Shown here: positions 26,483 to 36,900 of the stretch, piece after piece | Layout of the letters: the number at the start of each line of letters is the position of its first letter | Position numbering within the stretch: position 1 is the stretch's first letter | From: a virus | DNA length: 39,717 nt | Virus record (IMG/VR): IMGVR_UViG_3300030382_004862 | Coordinates: 1 to 39,717 of that record | Direction: 5' to 3' (one strand) | Translations under genes and position numbers: made by a program | Notes under the pieces: generated by a model | What the model saw: only the letters and a program-made list of their open reading frames with translations | Database searches by the model: none | Told to the model about the DNA's origin: nothing

Positions 26483-27876
26483 GTACTAAAATAGGAATAA
26501 GTTATTATAATTGCTTTGTTTTAGCTGGAGGTAGTGCTGTCGGTAAATGGCATGTTGAAGAATCTAGAATAAAAGGTGGATATAATGAAACATCAACTGA
26601 TTATGGAGCTAGAGCTTATGCTACTGATGAAAATTATACCACAAGAAGAAGAGGTAATGCTATGATGTATTCTGGTATTTATAATTCAAAAACAAAATTT
26701 AACGGTACAAATAAATTTCCTATAGGAAGTGCTATTACTAGAGCAGTTGATTTAGCACATGGTAGTATACAAAAACTATATGCTGAAGATACTAATTTAA
26801 ATATATTTCAAGAAAATAAAGTTAGTAGAGCTCTTATAGATAAAGATGCTATTTTTACTGCAGAAGGAGGTAATTTAACTGTTAGTGGATCAAAAGTAAT
26901 AGGACAAGTTGTACCTTACTTAGGTAAATATGGTATAAGTACAAATCCTGAAAGTTTTGCTATTCATGGTGGAAGAAAATATTTTACAGATAAAAATAGA
27001 GCTGTTGTATTGAGATTAACAAGAGATGGTGTCACACCTATATCCATGTATGGAATGAAAGATTTTTTTAGAGATAATTTAAAATTAGCTGATAAAGCAT
27101 ATGGAATGTATGATGAAGTTAATGATCATTATATATTATCTCTTCAAGGTAGCAGCATAAACGAAGGGAAAAAAGTAAGAGCCGCGTCACCTGTTATTAC
27201 AACTGATAATACTGAATTTATAACAATAGGATTTGGAGAAAGAGTTAAAGGTTGGGTATCTTTATATTCTTATAAACCAACTTTTGGTACAAGTTTATCT
27301 AATAGATTTTTTACTTTTAACAGTCAAAGCTTATATGAACATTACACATCAAGTTCTAAATATATGCAGTTTTATGGAGCGACATTTAAAGATCCTTCTT
27401 ATTTAAAATTAGTTATGAATGACAGTCCTAGTTCTATTAAAACATTTCATACTATAAATTATGAAGGTTCTCCAGGTTGGTCAATGGAATCAGGCGTTGC
27501 TGAAAACGTTAGTAAAGCGGGTACGATTGTAAACGCTACTGGTGATACAGTAACTGTATCTGATCCAAGTCTAGTAGAACAAGCATTTAACATACCTAAA
27601 AAGGGTGTAACTATAGTAGACGAGAATAATATACCAATAAATGTTGGTTTTGAATTAAAAGAAAGTAAGTATTATAAAGAATTACGAAAAAGTATACCTT
27701 ATGATACATCATATTATGATGCATCATTTAATAGAAATACTTTAAACCAAACTTCTGGTATAAAAGGGTATCATGCGGTATTTGAATTACAGTATTGGGA
27801 GCCAACAGAAGTTGTTGACGAAACGAAAGCAGAATTATTTGCTGTTTCGAACGAAATAAATATATCATCAAAATAA
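26479..27876 (+). CDS. Tail hub / stabilization protein, C-terminal part (split gene)
   Basis: This is a 465-residue protein starting MSTKIGISYYNCFVLAGGSA. It includes NAMMYSGIYNSKTKFNGTN, HGSIQKLYAEDTNLNIFQEN, KVSRALIDKDAIFTAEGGNL, GKYGISTNPESFAIHGGRKY, FTDKNRAVVLRLTRDGVTPI and SMYGMKDFFRDNLKLADK. These blocks, in this order, are the C-terminal half of marine-phage stabilization/tail hub proteins, where I recall them on the same chain as the DLDERL N-terminus. Here they are a separate ORF, starting on the stop of the nucleotidyltransferase-like gene. There is no in-frame link to the upstream half. The two products probably assemble together in the tail hub. Confidence 0.72.
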   Translation: MSTKIGISYYNCFVLAGGSAVGKWHVEESRIKGGYNETSTDYGARAYATDENYTTRRRGNAMMYSGIYNSKTKFNGTNKFPIGSAITRAVDLAHGSIQKLYAEDTNLNIFQENKVSRALIDKDAIFTAEGGNLTVSGSKVIGQVVPYLGKYGISTNPESFAIHGGRKYFTDKNRAVVLRLTRDGVTPISMYGMKDFFRDNLKLADKAYGMYDEVNDHYILSLQGSSINEGKKVRAASPVITTDNTEFITIGFGERVKGWVSLYSYKPTFGTSLSNRFFTFNSQSLYEHYTSSSKYMQFYGATFKDPSYLKLVMNDSPSSIKTFHTINYEGSPGWSMESGVAENVSKAGTIVNATGDTVTVSDPSLVEQAFNIPKKGVTIVDENNIPINVGFELKESKYYKELRKSIPYDTSYYDASFNRNTLNQTSGIKGYHAVFELQYWEPTEVVDETKAELFAVSNEINISSK

Positions 27877-27888
27877 ATTAATAAAAAT

Positions 27889-28809
27889 ATGTGGGGACAA
27901 GTAGCACAAGCGGGAATGCAAGCAATTGGAGGAATAATCCAAGGTATTAGTGCAAGTAGAGCCGCAAAAAAAGCAAGAGCTAGAACAAAAAAACTAGAGG
28001 GTCAACTTAGAAACTTGGAAGCGAATAGACAAGATATTATAGATCCTTCAGATAGAATGGTCGATAGATCTGGTATGATACAGAATCAATTTAGTAACTT
28101 ACAAGTTGCTACAGGTGCTGCAGAAATGCAAGCCGAAGAAGCTGATATATCATTAGCAGGTACATTAGATACATTAAGAGCTACTGGAGCTGGAGCTGGT
28201 GGAGCAACTGCTTTAGCACAAGCTGCGCTTAGAAGTAAAAAAGGTATTGCTGCTACAATTGAAACACAAGAAGCACAAAATGCTAGGTTAAGAGCACAAG
28301 GCGCTCAACAAGCACAACAAGCTAGATTAGCTGAAGGTGGTAGAGTAGATTTAAGTAGACAAAGAGGTGCTATGTTTGAGTTTCAATCTTTAGAAACAAG
28401 ACAGCAAGGAAAAATTGAAAACGTTTTTGGTCAAATCGAACAATCTAGAGCTCAAGCAAACGCATTACAAGGACAAGCTGCTGCTGGATTTGGACAAGCA
28501 ATGGGAGGTGCTGCTGGTGCTCTTGGAGGTGGTATAGCAGGTTCCGCAGCATTAAAACAAAAATATTCACTGGAGAAAGAATCGGATCGTAGATTAAAGA
28601 AAAATATTAAATTAATAGGATATTCGCCTAGTGGTTTGAAAATATATATATTTGAATATATAAACAAAGCGTTAGGTAAAGGATTATTTCAAGGTGTAAT
28701 GTCAGATGAAATACCACAACATGCTGTTGTTAAAGATGACAATGGATATGATCAAGTAGATTATTCTAAATTAGACGTAACATTTAAAAGAATACAACAT
28801 GAGTTATAG
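27889..28809 (+). CDS. Internal/ejection protein with C-terminal Peptidase_S74 chaperone domain
   Basis: This is a 306-residue protein. The N-terminus MWGQVAQAGMQAIGGIIQGI is an amphipathic/hydrophobic helix followed by Ala/Gln/Arg-rich helices up to about residue 205, like internal core proteins (T7 gp14 type) that line the DNA-ejection channel. After a Gly/Ala-rich hinge (FGQAMGGAAGALGGGIAGSA), residues about 230-306 are a Peptidase_S74 intramolecular chaperone: ESDRRLKKNIKLIGYSPSG, LKIYIFEY, FQGVMSDEIPQHAV. The catalytic Ser232 and Lys237 are five residues apart, as in the endosialidase Ser-Lys dyad. Self-cleavage before Ser232 is expected, releasing about 75 residues. The gene overlaps the next by 11 bases. 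Confidence 0.8.
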   Translation: MWGQVAQAGMQAIGGIIQGISASRAAKKARARTKKLEGQLRNLEANRQDIIDPSDRMVDRSGMIQNQFSNLQVATGAAEMQAEEADISLAGTLDTLRATGAGAGGATALAQAALRSKKGIAATIETQEAQNARLRAQGAQQAQQARLAEGGRVDLSRQRGAMFEFQSLETRQQGKIENVFGQIEQSRAQANALQGQAAAGFGQAMGGAAGALGGGIAGSAALKQKYSLEKESDRRLKKNIKLIGYSPSGLKIYIFEYINKALGKGLFQGVMSDEIPQHAVVKDDNGYDQVDYSKLDVTFKRIQHEL

Positions 28810-30967
28810 AAACCCAAGATTTTACAAACCTGTAGATTACACTAGCTTTAACAGAGCTTTTACTAGTGCGTTTGACACACAGTATAAAAATGCTACAAAT
28901 TATTTTGATAAAAAAATAGAACAAAGAGAACTATACGAAAAAGATTTATTTGCTCAAGCAGATAAAATGAGGGAAGGTTTTGGAAACATGGAAGAGTTAA
29001 GTGAGAAAGTTCAAGAACAACTCGAACAAACAGTTCAAGATTATGTTAAACAAGGTTTAGAAGTTGAAGGTTTAGATAAACCTGGTATTTTTGGTCAAAA
29101 GATAAAACAAAAAAAATATACTAAATTAGATATAGATAAAGGAATTGCTAATTTTAATGCTAAAGCACAAACTTTAAGTGGTATATCAGACATGATACTT
29201 AAAAATGATTTAAATCCTAATGACGAACTTAATAATGGTTCTAATTCATATAGAGAAATAAACGCGCTTCAACAAGCTATGACAGCTAATCAAAGTAATA
29301 TTAGTTTTAATCATGTAAAAGGAGGAGATGGTCAAGAATTTGACTTTAGTATAGAAATTGATAATCCAAGATATAGAGAAAATGAACCAAAGGAAATTCC
29401 AGATCCTAATAATCCTGGTGAAATGAAACCTAATCCACATTTTCCCAAGAAAAGAAAATTTTCAGCTACAGAATTAAGTCAACTGATGGGTGAAAATACA
29501 AAGGAAGATAGAGTAGCAATAGATGCAGATAAAGACGCACTTGTTGATAAAATTGTAAAAACATCAGAAGGTAGACTTAACGAAAGAAATGCGGATGGTA
29601 AAGCTTATCCTGGAACGAGAACAAATACAGATGGTAGTGTAAGAGGTGTAGCATACCATGGAAGTACAGACGCAGAAGGTGTTGTTGATGAAATGATAGA
29701 AGAACTTAGTTCTAAAAACGAAAACAATCCTGATGAAACAAATACTTTAGATGATATATTTAATAATCATGTAAATTTTAATGATAAAATAAGATTAGCA
29801 GAATTTAGTGAAATAAAAGGCGATGCCTCAACTGGTCAATTAGATTCAAGTGTTATAACAAATCTTTTAAATGATCCAGATACAGCAGATTATTTTGCAA
29901 TGATAATGGACTTACCTAAAAATGAAATTGGAGAACAACAATATTTATTGAAAAAAATGGGTATCACTGATGCTCAAATGAAAGGTGCTTTATTAACAGT
30001 TGATGCAGCAAAAGATAGATTAACTAGAAGATATTTAATTAATGAAGCAGAAGCACGAGGATTAGAAAGTAAATATATAGAACCAGAAAAAGTACCAGCT
30101 TCTGGTACAGGTAGTGGTAGTGGTGGTGGTAGTGGTGATACACCACCTGAAATTGATACATACTCTCCACAGCAAGCTGGCGAAGCTTTCACATCAATAA
30201 ATGCAGTTCAACAATCTATGAGTGATATTTCAGGACTAATGGATAAAGTTGGTCTTGGTAAAGATCCTAGTAAAATACCCGGAGAATACAAAGGTGGATT
30301 ATTAGGGTTTGCTTTAGAAAATCAAAACATGTTAGATCCTGGAACACTTAATCAAATAAAGGAACTTAGGGAATCATTTACCGGATCCACATTAAAATAT
30401 GGTGGCACTTCTGTTGCTATTAGCGATTTTGAAATTGATTCTAAGGGTAATATGAAATTTGGTTTTGAAAAAGGTAGTGCGACTGAAGATGTTTATGAAA
30501 ATGGTGTAAAAACTGGTGTAAAAGAAAAAATTGATTTTGAGAAACTAACTGATAGTTTTAACATATATGATCCAGAAGATATGAGAAACTTTTATTCAGC
30601 AATATCTCCTGAAGCTGGAACATCATCTAAGTATACTAGAGAATTTGCTAGTGAAGGATTTGATAGAAATATGACACAACAGTTTATAAATGATCCAAAT
30701 GGTATAGACAAATTAGCTGATCCAAAATACGAAAAATGGCTTAAATTTATAGATGAAAGAGCTGAGATGACAAAGGATACACTTGGAAACACTGTTAAAG
30801 GCGCACCTTACGGTAAATTGCAACTAATGAACTTAATATTACAAAATGAAAGTTATTGGACAGATACACCTGGCAACACTACTTATAGTCCACAAATAGC
30901 TGGATGGGTAGCTAACAACCAAGATTTTATCGACGATCAAAAAATTAATGGATTTATAAATAAATAA
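28799..30967 (+). CDS. Internal virion/ejection protein (722 aa), unrecognised family
   Basis: This is a large hydrophilic, mostly helical protein between the S74 ejection protein and the giant virion protein. The N-terminus RNPRFYKPVDYTSFNRAFTS is followed by a coiled coil (IEQRELYEKDLFAQADKMRE, ELSEKVQEQLEQTVQDYV). A flexible linker GTGSGSGGGSGDTPPE near residue 435 separates it from a C-terminal domain of about 280 residues. No catalytic motif or membrane span is seen. Position in the gene order corresponds to the middle ejection protein of podoviruses. Close relatives are known to me only as hypothetical virion proteins. Confidence 0.6.
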   Translation: MSYRNPRFYKPVDYTSFNRAFTSAFDTQYKNATNYFDKKIEQRELYEKDLFAQADKMREGFGNMEELSEKVQEQLEQTVQDYVKQGLEVEGLDKPGIFGQKIKQKKYTKLDIDKGIANFNAKAQTLSGISDMILKNDLNPNDELNNGSNSYREINALQQAMTANQSNISFNHVKGGDGQEFDFSIEIDNPRYRENEPKEIPDPNNPGEMKPNPHFPKKRKFSATELSQLMGENTKEDRVAIDADKDALVDKIVKTSEGRLNERNADGKAYPGTRTNTDGSVRGVAYHGSTDAEGVVDEMIEELSSKNENNPDETNTLDDIFNNHVNFNDKIRLAEFSEIKGDASTGQLDSSVITNLLNDPDTADYFAMIMDLPKNEIGEQQYLLKKMGITDAQMKGALLTVDAAKDRLTRRYLINEAEARGLESKYIEPEKVPASGTGSGSGGGSGDTPPEIDTYSPQQAGEAFTSINAVQQSMSDISGLMDKVGLGKDPSKIPGEYKGGLLGFALENQNMLDPGTLNQIKELRESFTGSTLKYGGTSVAISDFEIDSKGNMKFGFEKGSATEDVYENGVKTGVKEKIDFEKLTDSFNIYDPEDMRNFYSAISPEAGTSSKYTREFASEGFDRNMTQQFINDPNGIDKLADPKYEKWLKFIDERAEMTKDTLGNTVKGAPYGKLQLMNLILQNESYWTDTPGNTTYSPQIAGWVANNQDFIDDQKINGFINK

Positions 30968-30970
30968 AAC

Positions 30971-33900
30971 ATGGGCGAAAGAGACAAGTTTATAAAATCT
31001 CTCGTGGATCAAGGTTTTAGCAGAGAAGAAATACATGCTAAATTAAAAGAATATGATAAAGCGGAGAAGGCAAAAAGTATCCCAAGCGATGATACAACTG
31101 ATGTATCAGAGCAAGGGGAAACAAGCGAAGCCTTTAAAATAGAGGCTGGTTCAACGGAGTTTGATAAATCAAATGCGTTATATGAGGAGAATAGGAAGAA
31201 TTATATAAACGGTACTGGTAAGTATGAAAACGTTGGTGGTACTAAAGAATCTAGAGAAAGGTATGTTGATCTGTTAGTTCCCGCACCCGAAATATCTCAA
31301 TATAAAAAAGGTACTTTCATAGAACACGTACCTGGTGCTGACACGACATTTACACCCAGCGGTAAACATTCTGGTGGTGGTACGTTTGGTAAAAAAGATA
31401 CTGGAAAAACTATTTCTTATCAACAAGAAACAGATTTTTTTAATGATTTTGAAAAACACGTTAATAAAAATTTAGATGCAAAATTTAAAGTAAAGAGAGA
31501 TAAGGACGGTAACGTTATTGACGTAAAAGATAAAAATAAAAAAGACGTAATAGATTATCAGAATAATTTATATGGAGACAACTCAGACGCTTCAGACGAT
31601 GAACTTTATAAATCTATATACGATACTATACAGAACGATTTCGTTTCAAAAGATCCTATAATTAAAAGAAAATCCGAAACTTTTAATGCTACTTTAGAAC
31701 CTCAAGTAGAAAAAATTCAACAACAATTACTCGATAAATACAAACCATTATTTGGGACATCACCTAAAGGTAATGAGAAATTATATAACGCATTACAAAA
31801 AGAATTTAAAGATAAAGTTGGTGAACTACAAAAAGACTTTTATGCAGATCCAGAAGTGCAAGCTAGATTACAAAAATATCAAGGTGTAGCAAATGGATAT
31901 TTTGATAAATTAAATAGAAAAATCAAAAGAAATAGAAGTGATTTATTTAAATTTTATGATAAAACCGGTTATTTAGGCGATTTAATAGAAGGTATTGATA
32001 TAGGTTTAACGGGTATGATGCAAGGTTATAGAGGTATAGGTTTACAAGAAGAAGAAAAAGATCTTACTAATGCTCAAAAAAGACTTAATACATTAAACCA
32101 ACAATTAAAAGCAAATCCCGATCGTGGTGACGAAGAACGTAAATATATAACAGGTGTAGAATCATTCCAAGTAACCCCGGGACCTGGAGGTTTTCATACA
32201 AGGGTTAAAACAAAGAAAGGTACTTTAAATGAACTCATAAAACAAGAGGAAGAGAATGTTAAAAAACATACAGACATATACGAGAAAAGATTAGATCGGT
32301 ATATGAAGAAACAAGATAAACAAGCTTTGTTTAATACATATTCTATAACTCAAGGTGAAGTTGGTCTAGATGATATATTAGGTACCATTGGTTCTGTAGC
32401 TCCTTATATGGGAGTTGCTTTAATACCTTATGTTGGTGTACCATTAATGGCTGCTCAAAGTTATGGTAGTTCTAGACAAGGTATATTAGCAAAGCAAATG
32501 TCTAAAGCTTTAGGTAAAGATGAATCTGCTTTAACAGCACAAGATTATATTGATTTCGCTAAAGGTAATAAAGAACAAATAGATGAATGGTTAGTTGGTG
32601 CTGGTGCAGTAGTTATGGCTGGTTTAGAAAGAATAGGTGCAACTAGAGTTGCTGGTAAAACAATAAAAGCCCTTGGCTTAGGTAAATCAGCAAGTTCTAA
32701 TGTGTATGGATCATTACTTAAAGGTCATTTAAATAAATTTGCTCAAGGTTTAGGTGGTAGAGCTAAAGATGTATCACTATCTAGTTTCTTTGAAGGTAGT
32801 ACGGAGGTTTCACAAGAATTTATTGTTGGTGTCATGGATTATTTTTCTGATGAAACTATCAATGATAAATCTGCTAAAAATGCATTTATAAATAATGAAT
32901 ATATTGACAGTGCACAAGTTTTTGAAGCTGGTGCAGCTGGTGCTTTAGTTGGTGGTTTATTTCCAGGTTTAGGTGGTATAGTTAAACAAAGTGTAGTTGA
33001 AATGAGAACAGCGGCTCGAATGTTTTCATCTAAATTTGATATGAAAAATAACCCAGCTAGAGCTGAAGAGTATTTTAATGGTGTAAAGAAAGAACTCGAT
33101 AGAAAATTAAAAAATAATGAAATAGATCAAGAAACATATGATAGAGAAACAGATTATATGCAAGGTCTATATGGTAAATCGTTAAAAATAAAAGGTCATT
33201 TAGACGCAGACGTTAAACATGATATACTTAATTTAATGTATAAACGTGATCAGAAACAAGCCGATCTTAATGATGAAAATACAGATGAATCAGAACACGC
33301 GAAGTTAAAAAAAGATATTGAAAAAATAAACAGTGAAATACAAAATAAACAAGGTGTTTCATTTGTTGAAAAAGGAGTACAAGAATTAAAAGATCTGGGT
33401 TTCACTGAAGATTTAGAAATAGATGGTAGTTTAACTCAAAAGGAATTAGAGAAGAAATTTGGTAAAGAAAATGTTTCAGATAGTGAAGGATTTTTTGATC
33501 CTGTTACAAACAAAATGTATGTTAATTCTGAACTAGCAAATTCCAAAGGTAATATCACAACAGCACAACATGAATTTTTACATCCAATAACAAAAGCTTT
33601 AATAAAAGCTGGTAAAATTAAAAAAGAAACCATAACTGAAATGGTTAGTAAATACGACAAAGATGGTTACGTACAGGGTAGATTAGATGGTGACAAAAAA
33701 ACATATACGGAAGAATATTTGAATCAAAACCCTGATGAATACCTTGCAATGTTTGGTGAAGGTGTTGCTGAAGGTAAAATAAACATAGAAGAAAACTTCT
33801 CAGGTGTAAAAAACTTTTTTAGAAAAGCTTTTAAAATGGCTATGCCTAAATCTGATATTGATTTTGATACTGTTGACGGTTTAAAGAACTTTATGGTTGA

Positions 33901-36900
33901 GTATAGTAAGTCAGATAGAGAAGGTAAACTTACAAAAGCTTTTACTGGTAGTTTAGAAGGTGTTAAGCAAATTAGAGATGAAGAAGGTGGTGTTGTTAAG
34001 TCATCTAATATAGCTGGTCAACTAGATAAGTTTAATGGTGATGCAAATAGAATGGTAAATTCCACGTTAATGAATACCAAAGATGGTAGGATGGTTGACA
34101 TGGATAAAGTACCACTTCATCAAAGTGAATTTGGAGAAGAAATTGGTGGTATTGTAGAAGCGCTAACAAAAAAATTGTTTGATCCTATTGCAATTGATGC
34201 AACACGAGTTATTGATGATGATAGAATGGTAGCAAGGAATAAATTTAAAGATGATCTTGTAACAAAAGCTGCAACCTTAATGTCTAGTGAATATAAAACA
34301 GAAAAATTAGGTGGTTTAACTGTTGATCAATGGTTAACACAAATGTTATATCAAAGAGGTAATACATCAGCAACAGATTTAGGTGTAGAAGAACACATCG
34401 CAAAACGTCTTGATCATACAACTGATACTGGAGGTACAGTGGACCAAGAAGGAACTAAAAAAGATAAAGAATTTATAAATCTTAGAGGTGATGTTTTTGA
34501 GATTCAAAAAGATAGTAAACCATATAAAAGAATAGTTGCTAAAGTAAAAGATATAATTACTAGAAAATATCTTACAAAAGAAAAATCTGTTAAAGGTAAA
34601 AAAACAAAGGTAAAAGTTAAATTAGATTTTGCTAATCCTAATTTACGAAAAGATTTACATAATCTTTTCCAAAAAGAAATAAGAAAAATATTAATAGAAG
34701 AAGGTGTAATACCTAAAAAGCTAGTAGATTATCAAGCGTGGTTAAGAAAAAAACAACCTGGAATTTGGGGTAAATTATCTCAAGATGTTATTAATGTTAG
34801 ATTTGATGATTTAATAAAAAAAGTAATAAAGAGAATGGGGAGACCGGGATCTAAAGTATCTTTAAACGTTAAAGATATAAACGCTGGTAATGCTTTATTT
34901 ATTAAAAATAATATTGATTCAGATGCGTGGGTAGAATATTTTACACCAAGAGGTAGAAAGGAATCATTAGGTCAAGCATTATCTATAGAATTAGCTGATG
35001 ATGCTGTTAACATGGTTATGGGTGATCCTGAAGTAATAAGAACACGCGAAGATGGTGGTTTAAATATAGGTGTAGCAAAAGGTGAAACAGCTGTACAAAC
35101 AATGGCAAGAACTGTTCAAAGACCTGTTGGTTTAGTATTTTCTAAAACAGCTGCAGCAAAATCTATAGGTACTGAAGCTGAACAAGGAGATTATAAAAAA
35201 ATAATAAATATATTTAAATCTAAAGATTTTAAAGATGATATAAGAAAATATGCTCAACACACAACAGAAGATGAGCGTGGTACACCTGCTATAAAACAAG
35301 TATTTAGAAAACATTTGGAGAAAGCAGGATTTGAAACAATAAAACCTAAGGAATTAACTAAGATAATAAATGAATATAATAAAGAAACAGCTTTTTCTAT
35401 AAACAATCAAATAGAATATAGAAGGTTAGAAAAAAACATAGATGATTATGTTTCTAATTACTTAGTTAATATAACAGAAGACCCTAGTTCTCGTGAAATC
35501 GTTAGTGTGCTAGCAGAAGTTGATGGTAAGTTTGATAAAAGTTCTGTAGAAGATATTAATACAGGTAGAGATGGTGCTAAGACATTCGCAGATGCTGTAG
35601 TTGATGGATATATACTTGATAAAAATGGTAATAAAATACCATTAAAAAGTAAAAAAGAAAATCTTGGAATTATTTTATCTGGAACTTGGGAACAAGAAGG
35701 AATTGGTGCTTTTACAACACGTGGGAAAAAAGGTAAAAAAGAAACTCCTAACAGTATTAAAGTAGAAGAAAAAGAATTAATACCTAACCTTAAGAAAGGT
35801 AAGCCAAAACAAGCTAGAGCTAGTTTCTTTATTAATGTGGCTGATATAGTAAAAAATATACCTAAGTTCGGAAAAGCTAAAAAAGATGGTTTTAATAAAT
35901 TATTAAGTGATTTAGGTAAAAAAGATATTTATACTGATCCAAGCAGTAAACTTAATAAACAGTGGGAAAAAGAACCGGGGAATTTTGAAAAAATAAAACC
36001 ATTTTTCAAAGAATTAAATACCGAAGGTAAAAAAGTTAAAAAAATATTAGAAGAAACAATTGAAGATTTAAGAACATTAAAAAAACATGGGTACTTAAGC
36101 AACGAACAAGTAAGAATAAAGATTGAAAGCTTATTCTCAGACACACATGGTTTAGGTCGATTAGCAGCTGTCCCAACTTATTTCCCAACAAAACCTATTT
36201 CAGAAATAGTAAAACAATTAGGTTTAACTCCAGAAATTGTTAAAAAATATATTCCATCATCAAAAACAGGTATTGATCCTTGGGTTCTTGAACATATGAT
36301 AGTAGCTAATAATATATCTGCAAGAGCATATCAATATGTAACAAAAGGTGATGCAAAATCTAAAGCATCTTTAGATAAAGAATTAGCTAATTATAAAACA
36401 GCTATAATACCTCAAGTTTTAGATCAGATGTTAAAAGCTGGGGGTTTACAATCTAATATGGGTATAAAACATGAAGCTGGTGTTGATCCTCTAATATCTA
36501 GATATAAAGAACTATTAGAATACATAGAATTATACGATGTGGATACAGATAAATCTATAGGTAAAAATAGTATCGTACATTCTAAATCTATAAAACAAGA
36601 TAAATTACTGGATAAAGCTATGGAGATGTCTCAAAGAGAAAATGCTCCAAAAAAAGGTATTACTATAATGGATTTTGATGGTACAGTAGCAAATACAAAA
36701 AGCATGGTTACATATGAAATACCTAAATATGTACGATCAGGTGCGCATTTATATGATGTGTTCATGGGAAAAATACCAAAAAAAGGTAAATTAACACCAG
36801 AACAATTCGCTGAACAATCTGCAATGTTAGAAAAACGCGGTGCTATATTTGACTTTGGTGAATTTAATCAAGTTAAAAAAGGACAAAAAGGACCTTTATT

